DNA of 64,000 nt from Nannocystis pusilla (GTDB lineage Bacteria; Myxococcota_A; Polyangia; Nannocystales; Nannocystaceae). Positions 53,164 through 61,077 of this stretch are shown here, piece by piece; position 1 is the first letter of the stretch, and each line of letters begins with the position of its first letter. Position numbers and translations under genes: made by a program. Location of the stretch: assembly GCF_020073745.1 (NCBI RefSeq), contig NZ_JAIRAU010000033.1, forward strand, positions 1-64,000, in the 5' to 3' direction. Below the pieces are notes generated by a model, which saw only the letters and a program-made list of their open reading frames with translations, did not search any database and was not told where the DNA came from.

Positions 53164-54432
53164 TCAGGTGGCGACGGCCGCGACGGACAGCGGCAGCGAC
53201 TCCAGGCCGCGGAGCCCCATGCTGGCGCGCCAGCGGATCTTCTCGGCCGGGACCGCGAGACGCAGGCCGGGGAAGCGCTGCAGCAGCGCGGGGATGGCGA
53301 TCCGCGCCTCCACGCGGGCCAGCGGCGCGCCGAGGCAGTAGTGGGCGCCGAAGCCGAACGCGACGTGGCGGTTGGGGTTGCGGGTGATGTCGAGCCGGTC
53401 CGCGGCGGGGAAGGCCGTCTCGTCGAGGTTCGCCGAGGCCAGCAGCAGGGTGAGGGTGCTGCCCCGGGGGATCCGGAAGCCGGCGATCTCGAGGTCCTCG
53501 CGGGCGAAGCGCGGCGAGACGGTGCCCACCGGGTTGGTGAACCGCAGCAGCTCCTCGATGGCGCTGTCGATCAGCTCAGGGCGCTCGCGCAGCAGCTGCA
53601 GCTGGTCGGGGTGCTGCAGCAGCGCCAGCACGCCGTTGCCGATCAGGTTCACCGTCGTCTCGTGGCCGGCGAAGAGCAGCAAGAAGACCATCGAGATCAG
53701 CTCGTCCTCGCTGAGCCGGTCGCCGCCCTCGTCGGCCTGGACCAGCGCCGTCACGAGGTCGTCGCCCGGCTGCTCGCGTCGCAGCTGCACCAGGCGCCGG
53801 AGGAAGCGGTTGAGCCGCACCATGTTGGCGTAGTTGAGGACGAACCCCGCGAGGTTCATGGCCCCCGGATCGAGGACCTGGCCGAGCAGCTTGCGGAACT
53901 GCATCCGGTCGGGCTCGGGGACGCCGAGCATCTCCGAGATGACGGTCAGCGGCAGCGGCAGCGCGAGGTCGGCGATCAGATCGAGGACCGGCCTGTTCGC
54001 CGCCGCGTCCAGCAGCTCGGCCGTGATCTGCTCGACGCGCCCGTTGAGGCGCTCGACCATGGCCGGCGTGAACGCCTTCTGCACGAGGTTGCGCAGGCGC
54101 CGATGATCCGGCGGGTCCTTCATGACCATGCTGCCGAGGAACAGCTTCATGATGCTCGGCATCCACCAGCGCTCCAGCGGGCCCTTGCCGCCGTCGGCGA
54201 TGTTGCGGCGGTCGTTGGCGATCCGCGGGTCTCGCAGCACGTTCACCACGTCCTCGTAGCGGGTGATGACCAGGCTCTCGGTGAACCAGGAGCGCCAGTG
54301 GAGCACCGGCCCCAACCTCCGCAGGCGCGCGTAGGCGGCGAACGGATCGGCCCGCGCCTCCGGCCGCTCGAGTTCGCGTTGAACGTCGAGACGCACGGGC
54401 TTCGGCGTCGACGACTCGACTGGAGTCCTCAT
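53164..54432 (-). CDS. Cytochrome P450
   Basis: A 422-aa soluble bacterial P450 from ATG 54432. I-helix AGHETT (oxygen activation), K-helix E-x-x-R in EELLR, and the heme loop FGFGAHYCLG (~359-368; Cys366 is the iron ligand) are present. Size and motifs fit the CYP102-unrelated, ferredoxin-dependent bacterial class. No ferredoxin or reductase gene is adjacent. The divergent TetR gene 72 nt away is a likely regulator. The substrate cannot be told from sequence. Confidence 0.95.
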   Translation of the reverse strand: MRTPVESSTPKPVRLDVQRELERPEARADPFAAYARLRRLGPVLHWRSWFTESLVITRYEDVVNVLRDPRIANDRRNIADGGKGPLERWWMPSIMKLFLGSMVMKDPPDHRRLRNLVQKAFTPAMVERLNGRVEQITAELLDAAANRPVLDLIADLALPLPLTVISEMLGVPEPDRMQFRKLLGQVLDPGAMNLAGFVLNYANMVRLNRFLRRLVQLRREQPGDDLVTALVQADEGGDRLSEDELISMVFLLLFAGHETTVNLIGNGVLALLQHPDQLQLLRERPELIDSAIEELLRFTNPVGTVSPRFAREDLEIAGFRIPRGSTLTLLLASANLDETAFPAADRLDITRNPNRHVAFGFGAHYCLGAPLARVEARIAIPALLQRFPGLRLAVPAEKIRWRASMGLRGLESLPLSVAAVAT

Positions 54433-54474
54433 GAACAATCATCCTCCGAGGCCGCGTCGGCGCCTCGTATCTGC

Positions 54475-54501
54475 GACACCTCGTTTATGGCATAAGGTGC
54501 C
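54475..54501. promoter_or_regulatory. Putative TetR operator between P450 and tetR
   Basis: GACACCT (54475-54481) and AGGTGCC (54495-54501) form a 7-bp inverted repeat with one mismatch and a 13-nt spacer. TATGGCATA (54486-54494) sits inside. It lies between the divergent starts at 54432 and 54505 and adjoins the tetR start. Confidence 0.5.
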
Positions 54502-54504
54502 AAA

Positions 54505-55131
54505 ATGCAAACGGCGTCGAAGCGAGGTCGTCCCCAGGAAGCGGATCCGCGCCGGATCGCTCGTATCGCGCTGCGCCTGTTCGTGCGCAAGGGGTTCGAT
54601 CGGGTGACCGTGGGCGAGATCGCCGAGGCGGCGTCGGTGAGCCGCCGGACCCTGTTCCGGCTGTTTCCGTCGAAGTCGGAGCTCGTGTGGGACGGCCTCG
54701 ACGAGGTGCGCGACGTCGTGCGCCAGCGCGCGGCCTCGCTGGCGGGCGTGGGCCTGGGCGTCGGCGAGGTGCTCCGCGAATTCGCCGAGCCGTTCCTGCG
54801 CCGGCTGGACGCCCCTGCGGCGGCCGAGACGGCGCGGCAGCGCCTGCGGTTGCTGGCGGCCGCTCCGGCGCTGTTCAACCATCCGCCGCTGCGCGAGATC
54901 GAGGCGGTGATCGCGACGACGCTGGCGGGGAGCGCCTCGCCGGGTGACACGCCGCCTCCGCTGGTCGCGCGCTCGCTGGTCGCGGCCACGTTCGCCGCGC
55001 TGATCTGGTGGGCGGAGCACGGCGAGGGGATGACCGCGCTCGAGGCGACACGCGCCGCGTTCCGGGCCCTCGCGGGCGCCGATCAGGGCGCGAGCTCGAC
55101 GGCGGCGACGTCGCCGAAGCCCTTGGCGTAG
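54505..55131 (+). CDS. TetR family transcriptional regulator
   Basis: A 208-aa protein. The N-terminal helix-turn-helix covers about 14-60 (IARIALRLFVRKGFDRVTVG, EIAEAASVSRRTLFRLFPSK). The C-terminal part is helical, as in TetR ligand-binding domains (LVARSLVAATFAALIWWAEH). It is divergent from the P450 gene with a candidate operator between them, so it likely represses that gene and itself until a ligand binds. Its last 49 nt overlap the 3' end of the convergent cyclase gene. Confidence 0.92.
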   Translation: MQTASKRGRPQEADPRRIARIALRLFVRKGFDRVTVGEIAEAASVSRRTLFRLFPSKSELVWDGLDEVRDVVRQRAASLAGVGLGVGEVLREFAEPFLRRLDAPAAAETARQRLRLLAAAPALFNHPPLREIEAVIATTLAGSASPGDTPPPLVARSLVAATFAALIWWAEHGEGMTALEATRAAFRALAGADQGASSTAATSPKPLA

Positions 55132-56468
55132 ACCAGGCGGTGGGTGCAAGATGACCCGAGAGACATGTTCTGCAGGTAGCTCGGCTGGGTGAGCAGGCGG
55201 CCCGGGGTGGCGGCGGCCTCGAGGCGCGCGGCGAGGTTGACGGTCTCGCCGATGACGGTGTGCTCGAGGCGGGCGGGCGAGCCCATGTTGCCGTGGATCA
55301 GCGGGCCGGCGGCGACGCCGATCCGCAGCTCGAGCGGGCGACCGCCGTCCTCGACGATGCGGGCGTTGCAGGCGGGCAGCTCGGCGAGCATCGCCAGGCC
55401 GCAGCGCACGGCCGCGACGGCGAGCTCGGCGACCGGGCGCAGGCCGCGAGGATCGATGAAGACGACCATGATGCCGTCGCCGAGCCGCTTGTCGATGATG
55501 CCGCCGTGGGCGAGGATCACCGGGTCCATGTGCTCGAAGTAGTGGTTGAGCTGGCGGACCACGGCGGCGCCGCCCAGCTCGCTGCAGCGGCGCGTGAAGT
55601 CCTTGAGGTCGGCGAACAGCACCGCGCCCTCGGTGGTGCGCCCGCCGACCCGCACCTCCTCCTCGGGGTTGATCCGGATCGCCTCGATCACGTGCGCCGG
55701 CAAGTAGTTGGCGAGCTTGCGCTGGGTCAGCTCGGCGTCGCGACGCTCGAGCGCGGAGGCGTCGAGGCGGCGCAGCAGATCGGGCAGGGTGGCGCGCACG
55801 TAGGACCGCAGGCGCTGCAGCTCGACGACCGGGTCGTCGATGACGCGCTCGTCGTAGTAGACGTCGTAGCAGCAGTGGCGCACGGCCGGGTCGAGGTGGA
55901 TGCACTCGCGGTGCTCGACCCGCGCCGGCGGGAGGCTCCAGATGGTCGGGATGGCCTCGAAGAAGCCGCGGCGGCTCCAGCACGCGCCGGGCCGATCGGC
56001 GACCTCGTGCTCCATCACGGCGCGCACGCGGGCGGCGCCGAACCGGCGGTCGACGAGCTGCATGCGCGTGATCCGGTTGCCGCGGGTGTACATGCGCTCG
56101 ATGTCGCCGAAGAACTCGCCGGGGCCCTGCAGCGCCCACAGGAGCAGCCACATCGGGCCCATGTCCTGGCGCTGCATCATGGTCGAGGAGGCGTCGCGCC
56201 AGTGGTGCCACAGCGGGTGGTCGTAGCCCGGGGAGGTGTCGAGGCCGCACAGGTGACGGGCCGCCGCGTCGCAGAAGCGGCGGTCGAACTCGACGGAGAT
56301 CCACCGCTCGGGGTCCTGCAGGTACTCGAGGCTGAGCCCGGCGGTCTCGACGATCCGGTCGGCGACGTCGTCGCCGAAGCGCTCGCGGAAGTAATGAATG
56401 AGGCCGAGCGCGAAGCGGTTGCTGAGGTGCGCCTTCGTCAACGCGGGGTCGTAGACGCGCTCGGGCAC
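55083..56468 (-). CDS. Class III adenylate/guanylate cyclase with sensor-like N-terminus
   Basis: A 461-aa protein. The catalytic domain covers about 265-461 and keeps the needed residues: metal Asp in FADLKDFT, Lys in IDKRLGDG with the second metal Asp, and Asn/Arg in GETVNLAARLE. The first ~240 residues resemble ligand-sensing domains seen before cyclases and histidine kinases in myxobacteria: LEYLQDPERWISVEFDRRFC and, at the end, the Cys-Asp-Pro-like ECIHLDPAVRHCCYDVYY stretch of V4R/HNOB-type folds. No signal peptide or membrane helix is seen. A palindrome encodes NMSLGSS near the C-terminus. It overlaps tetR by 49 nt. Confidence 0.9.
   Translation of the reverse strand: MPERVYDPALTKAHLSNRFALGLIHYFRERFGDDVADRIVETAGLSLEYLQDPERWISVEFDRRFCDAAARHLCGLDTSPGYDHPLWHHWRDASSTMMQRQDMGPMWLLLWALQGPGEFFGDIERMYTRGNRITRMQLVDRRFGAARVRAVMEHEVADRPGACWSRRGFFEAIPTIWSLPPARVEHRECIHLDPAVRHCCYDVYYDERVIDDPVVELQRLRSYVRATLPDLLRRLDASALERRDAELTQRKLANYLPAHVIEAIRINPEEEVRVGGRTTEGAVLFADLKDFTRRCSELGGAAVVRQLNHYFEHMDPVILAHGGIIDKRLGDGIMVVFIDPRGLRPVAELAVAAVRCGLAMLAELPACNARIVEDGGRPLELRIGVAAGPLIHGNMGSPARLEHTVIGETVNLAARLEAAATPGRLLTQPSYLQNMSLGSSCTHRLVYAKGFGDVAAVELAP
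55148..55170. repeat. Dispersed palindrome inside cyclase gene
   Basis: AAGATGACCCGAGAGACATG, both arms degenerate; in frame near the C-terminus. Confidence 0.45.
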
Positions 56469-56537
56469 GCGCCCCAGAGTACCCCGCCGACGCGGGCCTG
56501 GCGAGGCGGTGAGCCTGCGGGGCGCGCCCGTGTGCGC

Positions 56538-58448
56538 TCAGGGGTTCTGAGCGGTCACCCAGGCGCCGACGAAGCCCTCCGGTGGGACGCCGCAATTGGT
56601 GCCGGCGTAATCGGGGCCGTTCAAGCCGACCTTGAAGGTGACCCCGGACGGGTTGACGAGCTTGACGCGGTAGGAGCGGCCGGCGATGTAGGTCTTCTCC
56701 TTGGCGAAGGCGAGGGTGACGATGAAGCGCTTCGAGGCGCCGCTGTTGATCTGCGAGGCCGCGCTGCCCTGGGCCGGGCCGAGCACACCGTTGGCAGGGA
56801 ACGAGAACGGGTTGGCGGTGAGGTGGATGTACAGGTCGCCGACGCTGAACTCGGCGCCGCCGCTGTCCTGGTAGATCTTGGCCGAGGAGACGTCGAAGGC
56901 GCTGCCGCCCCCCATGGTCTCGAGCGTGAGCGGCAGCTTGTCGAGCCGCAGGGCGCTGCCGGAGTTGTTGTAGACGGTGAACGCGAGGGTGGCGACCTCG
57001 CGGAAGTCCACGTTGTCGGGCGGGAGGAACTTCTTGTCGACCGGCGGGTCGTCGGTCTGCGTGAACACGATGCTGGCGTTGCAGCTGCCGCCGATGGTGG
57101 TGCCGCAGTTGCTGAGGGCGTTGAGCTCGCAGGTCTTGGACGGGTTGCAGAACCACTGCTGGCAGCCCTGGAAGACGCCGCACTCGCTGTTCTGGGTGCA
57201 CGGCATGAAGATCGGGCAGCGCTGGCCGGTCGCCGGGTCGGGCGCGGCCGAGGCGCAGGCGGGGGCAGGTGCGACGCACTGACCGCCCTGGCACGAGCCG
57301 GTGGCGCAGTCGGCGTTGAGCTCGCAGAGGTCGCCTTCCTGACACTTGGGACAGGTGGGGCCGCCGCAGTCGACGTCGGTCTCCTGGCCGTTCGTGAGGC
57401 CGTCGTCGCACGCGGGGGCCTGGCAGACCTGGTCGATGCAGGCGCCGCCGTCGCAGTCGGCGTCGCTCAGGCAGCCGTCGCCCGGCTGGCACTCGGGACA
57501 GGTGCCTCCGCCGCAGTCGATGTCGGTCTCCGCGCCGTTCTCGACGTCGTCGTCGCACGACGGCGCCTGGCAGACCCCGTCGGTGCAGACGCCGCTCTGG
57601 CAGTCGGCGCCGGTCTCGCAGGCCTCGTTCGGGCCGCAGGCGGGGCAGGAGCCGCCGCAGTCGACGTCGGTCTCGTCGCCGTTGTGCTGGCCGTCGTCGC
57701 AGGCGGGGGCCTGGCACACGCCGCCCGTGCACACGCCGCTGTCGCAGTCGGCGTCGGCGTCGCAGCCGTCGCCCGGCTGGCACGAGGGACAGGTGGGGCC
57801 GCCGCAGTCGACGTCGGTCTCCTGGCCGTTCTCGACGCCGTCGTCGCAGGCGGGCGGGACGCACTGCTGGGCGACGCACAGCTGGCCTGCGGGACAGTCG
57901 GCCTGGAGGAGGCACTCGACGCAGGCGCCCTCGCCGTCGCACACGCCCTCGGGGCAGTCCTCGCCGGCCGCGAGGGCGATCTCGCTGCAGTCGCCCTGGT
58001 CGCACTGGGCGGCGTGACAGAGCGCGGGCGCCGGACAGTCCGCGGGGCCCTCACAGCCGCCGGCGCCGGTGCTCGTGGTGTCGAGGGTGGTGGTCGAGGT
58101 GTCGCCGGTGGTCGAACCGGTGGTGGTCGTCGTGGTGTCCGAGGTCGTGGAAGTGGTGGTGTCGGTGGTCGCGTCGGTGGCGGTGACGGGACCGGTCGAG
58201 GTCCCGGTGGTCTCGTCGCCGGTCGTCGGCGGCGAGGTGTCGCCGGTCGTCGGGCCCGTGCCGCTCAGCGAGTCGGAGACGCCGGTCCCGGGATCGCCGG
58301 TCGCGCTGGTCGTCGGGACATGTCCGGAGGTACTGGTGGAAGAGGTGCCCGTCCCGGTCGCGCTGCCGCTGTCGGTGGTGGTGGAGGTGGCGTCGCCGCA
58401 AGCTGCGAGCAGGACGAGGACGAGGGCAGGAGAGAGCCGGATAGACAT
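56538..58448 (-). CDS. Thr-rich lipoprotein with Cys-rich tandem repeats
   Basis: A 636-aa protein with signal VLVLLAACGD (lipobox) and a Thr/Ser/Gly linker (~22-125). Residues ~130-400 contain four to five Cys-rich units of ~42 aa: CDDG..NG.ETDVDCGG..CP.C, then a G..C...ADC.SG.C..G.CQAPA stretch. This repeat type is widespread in myxobacterial surface proteins. The last ~170 residues form a beta-rich domain (VATLAFTVYNNSGSALRLDK, SKRFIVTLAF, GRSYRVKLVNP). Cell-surface or outer-membrane location is likely; binding or adhesion is inferred. Several degenerate palindromes fall within the repeat-coding DNA. Confidence 0.85.
   Translation of the reverse strand: MSIRLSPALVLVLLAACGDATSTTTDSGSATGTGTSSTSTSGHVPTTSATGDPGTGVSDSLSGTGPTTGDTSPPTTGDETTGTSTGPVTATDATTDTTTSTTSDTTTTTTGSTTGDTSTTTLDTTSTGAGGCEGPADCPAPALCHAAQCDQGDCSEIALAAGEDCPEGVCDGEGACVECLLQADCPAGQLCVAQQCVPPACDDGVENGQETDVDCGGPTCPSCQPGDGCDADADCDSGVCTGGVCQAPACDDGQHNGDETDVDCGGSCPACGPNEACETGADCQSGVCTDGVCQAPSCDDDVENGAETDIDCGGGTCPECQPGDGCLSDADCDGGACIDQVCQAPACDDGLTNGQETDVDCGGPTCPKCQEGDLCELNADCATGSCQGGQCVAPAPACASAAPDPATGQRCPIFMPCTQNSECGVFQGCQQWFCNPSKTCELNALSNCGTTIGGSCNASIVFTQTDDPPVDKKFLPPDNVDFREVATLAFTVYNNSGSALRLDKLPLTLETMGGGSAFDVSSAKIYQDSGGAEFSVGDLYIHLTANPFSFPANGVLGPAQGSAASQINSGASKRFIVTLAFAKEKTYIAGRSYRVKLVNPSGVTFKVGLNGPDYAGTNCGVPPEGFVGAWVTAQNP
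58315..58333. repeat. Palindrome in Thr-linker of lipoprotein gene
   Basis: GGGACATGTCCGGAGGTAC; the left part is the palindrome GGACATGTCC. In frame (SGHVP). Confidence 0.5.
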
Positions 58449-58582
58449 CGAGATCCGACGCTACTGCCAGTCCCCGGGGCGAGGGAGCGGCCGCGAATTG
58501 CCGTTCGTCACGCGGCGGCCGGGGCGCGCCGCTGCGCGTCCTCCTCGCGGGACGCGGGCGAGCTCGCGGAGGCGCGCGGAGT

Positions 58583-58720
58583 GATGTGTCCCCGAGGACA
58601 GTCGAGAGCGCGTGCGCGAGGGCGCGCTCGCTCGCGCGTGAGGACATCTGTCCGCGGGGACAGTCGCTATGCAGCTCTGCAGCGGCGGGCTGCGGGAATC
58701 ATATGTCCCAGGGGACATGC
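58583..58720. repeat. Three exact palindromes in intergenic cluster
   Basis: GATGTGTCCCCGAGGACAGTC (58583-58603; loop CCGA), CATCTGTCCGCGGGGACAGT (58645-58664; loop GCGG) and ATATGTCCCAGGGGACATGC (58701-58720; loop CAGG). All three have the exact TGTCC-N4-GGACA core. Confidence 0.75.
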
Positions 58721-58770
58721 CGTCGGTGTCGTCGCAGCCCCAGCTAGCCGGAGCGTCGGTGTGAATGATG

Positions 58771-58949
58771 GGACATGTCTTTGGGTGCATGTCGCCGGCC
58801 ACGCGGCCTCGTCGGCGGGGCCGCGTGCGGTCGCCCGAGGGGGGCTGCGTGTCGGCCCGGGTCGGACACGAACCCAGCGGGCGCGGGGCCTCGACGGAGA
58901 TCACCGACCGTGGCGGAGAGGGCGATTCGTATGTCCCGGAGGACAGGTC
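58771..58949. repeat. Two more palindromes in the intergenic cluster
   Basis: GGACATGTCTTTGGGTGCATG (58771-58791) is degenerate. GTATGTCCCGGAGGACAGGT (58929-58948; loop CGGA) has the exact core. Confidence 0.65.
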
Positions 58950-59422
58950 GTCGCGGGGTCCGATCGCGGCCCGGCCGATCGCTCGCCCGTCCGCGGTGGA
59001 CGCGCGGCATCCGACAGGGTGGGTTCATCGCCCCGCGACGCTGCAGGCGAGGGCGGCGCAGGACTTCAAGCGAGGAAGTGGCAGAGCCGCGAGGCGCGGC
59101 GGTGGTGGTCGCGCTCGTGCGCGACGCTCGTCGAGGTGCGGGGTGAACGGGCTGAACGGGGACGTGCGTCGCGATCCCGGGGTGCGAAGCGCTCGACCGA
59201 GATCCTCGGCCGGCTCCGTTCGCCAGTGCCGCGACCGGGTCATTTCGCGTAGTCCTCGTGCCGGCTCCGACAGCTGGCAAGGCGCGAGGAGGGAGCATAT
59301 CGGGCCAATCAATATGCGACCGACGAGCAACGCCGCCGGCGGGGCGGAGAACTAGCGCGGGCTGCTCGAAATGGCCCGGCCGCGGCTCTCGCTGCGCGAA
59401 CAGGCCGGGAGCGGCGCCGGGC

Positions 59423-60022
59423 TCAGACGCGCTCGGGCAGGGCAGGGGCGCCGCGCAGGGCCGACACGGCCTGGAGCAGCCAGACCAGCACGAAGCAGCT
59501 GGCGAGGCCGAGGGCGACCGCGTACGGGCCGAGGGGCAGCAGGACGGCGAGGGTCGCGGCGGCGGCGATCCAGGCGTGGCGCAGGGCTCGGGCGGCGCGG
59601 GCGGTGCGGCCGAGGGCGCGGACGAGAGTGGCGAGCTGGGCCTCGTCCTCGGGCTGCAGCGGGGCCTGGGTGCGCGCGGGCAGCAGGCGGTGGTTGTACC
59701 AGAGCAGGCGCGTGGCGATCTGATGCAGGCGGGCCAGCTCGACCACGGGCTCGGCCTCGCTGGCGGCGATGACCGAGGGCGTGTGGCTGAAGACGCCGGG
59801 GACGAACACTCGGGCCCGGTTGAGCGCGTTGACGGCCTCGGCGAGGAAGCTGCGGGCCTGGGCGGCCGTCCGTTCGGGGTTGTCCTCGGCGTCCTGACTC
59901 TCGAGGGTCAGGAGCGCCAGGTGCAGGGCGTCGCAGGCCTCACCCAGCGGGCGCTGCGCGGCTGGAACCAACGACTCCTCGTCGGGTTCGCAGCGGTACG
60001 CGCTGTGGTGGGCGGGCGCCAT
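59423..60022 (-). CDS. Hypothetical membrane protein, 199 aa
   Basis: From ATG 60022 (MAPAHHSAYR). The first ~140 residues are helical and soluble (CDALHLALLTLESQDAEDNP, SFLAEAVNALNRARVF, LARLHQIATRLLWYNHRLLP). Two hydrophobic helices near the C-terminus (HAWIAAAATLAVLLPLG, YAVALGLASCFVLVWLLQ) anchor it with a short tail. No family recognised. It follows mazG on the same strand, 86 nt away. Confidence 0.65.
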   Translation of the reverse strand: MAPAHHSAYRCEPDEESLVPAAQRPLGEACDALHLALLTLESQDAEDNPERTAAQARSFLAEAVNALNRARVFVPGVFSHTPSVIAASEAEPVVELARLHQIATRLLWYNHRLLPARTQAPLQPEDEAQLATLVRALGRTARAARALRHAWIAAAATLAVLLPLGPYAVALGLASCFVLVWLLQAVSALRGAPALPERV

Positions 60023-60108
60023 CACAAGCCAGCATAGGTGACCCGGGGGCACCGAGCCAGCGGCGGCAGGTGCTGGGCGGCCTCGGCTGTGATCGTGGCC
60101 CCGTGCCC

Positions 60109-61035
60109 TCAGCTGTCCTTCGGGACATCCGGCCCGGCGGCTTCGTCGGCGCGTGCCCGCGCCTTGGCCTCGTTCCACCAGCCGTCGAGCCGCTCGAGCC
60201 CGGCGGCCTCGGGCTCGAGGCCGGCGGCGTGGCAGCGCTCCATGACGTAGGCGAAGCGCGCCTCGAACTTGGCGCAGGTGCCCCGCAGCGCGTCCTCGGC
60301 GGCGACGCCCAGCTTCTGGCCGTAGCGCACCAGCACGAACAGGAGGTCGCCGAACTCTTCCTCGATCGCACGCGGCTCCCCGGCGGCGCGGGCCCGCTCG
60401 AGCTCTTCCCACTCCTCCCGGATCTTGTCGATCGGGCCCTGGATCGTCGGCCAGTCGAAGCCGACCGCGGCGGCCTTGTCCTGCAGCCGCCAGGCCCGCT
60501 GCAGCGCCGGCAGCGAGCGCGGCACGCCGGCGAGCGGGCGGGCCGGACCGCGACCTGTCTCTTCGGACTGGTGCTCGGCGCGCTTGAGCTGGGCCCACCG
60601 GCGGGCCACGTCGTCGGCGTCGCGCGGCGCCTGGTCCGCCGCGGCGCCCTCCGGCGCGAACACGTGCGGGTGCCGGCGGATCATCTTGTCCCGGATCGCC
60701 GCGATCACGTCGTCGAGGTTGAACGCGCCCTCGCGCTCGCGCAGCGCGGAGTGGAACACGATCTGGAACAGGAGATCGCCGAGCTCGCGCCGGTGCGCCT
60801 GGGGATCGGCGAGCGCGTCGAGGACCTCGTACGCCTCCTCGATGAGGTAGGGGCGCAGGCTGTCGAGCGTCTGGGCGCGGTCCCACGGGCAGCCGCCCGG
60901 GTCGGCGAGCAGGCGATCCATGAGGTCGCGCAGGCCGTCGAGGCCGTCGCGCAGGCCGTACGAACGGTGATCGGGCACGGTCGCGCTCGCCGGCGCGTCC
61001 GGCTTTGCCTCCGAGGGGTCGCGTGGTAGCTTCAC
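60109..61035 (-). CDS. mazG: MazG nucleoside triphosphate pyrophosphohydrolase
   Basis: A 308-aa protein from GTG 61035. The first MazG domain has GGCPWDRAQT and YLIEEAYEVLDAL (E-E-x-x-E metal site) and ELGDLLFQIVFHS. The second domain has REEWEEL and EEFGDLLFVLVRYG. This two-domain form is the housekeeping MazG that hydrolyses NTPs and dNTPs to NMPs. The stop codon (reverse of 60109-60111) directly abuts a palindrome that also encodes the preceding DVPKDS. A second palindrome lies in frame at 60552-60572. Divergent from the phoH-like gene by 42 nt. Confidence 0.93.
   Translation of the reverse strand: MKLPRDPSEAKPDAPASATVPDHRSYGLRDGLDGLRDLMDRLLADPGGCPWDRAQTLDSLRPYLIEEAYEVLDALADPQAHRRELGDLLFQIVFHSALREREGAFNLDDVIAAIRDKMIRRHPHVFAPEGAAADQAPRDADDVARRWAQLKRAEHQSEETGRGPARPLAGVPRSLPALQRAWRLQDKAAAVGFDWPTIQGPIDKIREEWEELERARAAGEPRAIEEEFGDLLFVLVRYGQKLGVAAEDALRGTCAKFEARFAYVMERCHAAGLEPEAAGLERLDGWWNEAKARARADEAAGPDVPKDS
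60111..60131. repeat. Palindrome at mazG stop codon
   Basis: AGCTGTCCTTCGGGACATCC, exact core with a TTCG loop closed by C-G. The mazG stop shares its first base. Confidence 0.75.
60552..60572. repeat. Palindrome inside mazG
   Basis: GACCTGTCTCTTCGGACTGG, one mismatch per arm; in frame (HQSEETGRG), in the linker between MazG domains. Confidence 0.5.
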
Positions 61036-61077
61036 GGGCAGCCCATACCACGGGCGCTCCGCGCCTGAACTAACCCA

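Larger units (their letters stand above)
58449..59422. other. Large gene-free region rich in palindromes
   Basis: These 974 nt contain no ORF I can support. Six-frame reading gives only Arg/Pro-rich frames typical of GC-rich non-coding sequence. Five copies of the dispersed palindrome are clustered at 58583-58949, the highest density outside genes. The rest (58950-59422) shows nothing clear. It could hold promoters for the flanking genes or an unrecognised RNA. Confidence 0.55.

Noticed and set aside
53164..56468. Biosynthetic gene cluster around the P450
   Set aside because: No polyketide, peptide or terpene synthase or tailoring genes accompany it; neighbours are housekeeping or signalling genes.
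58765..59355. 196-aa ORF in the intergenic region
   Set aside because: Its composition is Arg/Gly/Ser-rich and it is built across palindrome copies; no ribosome site or domain is seen.
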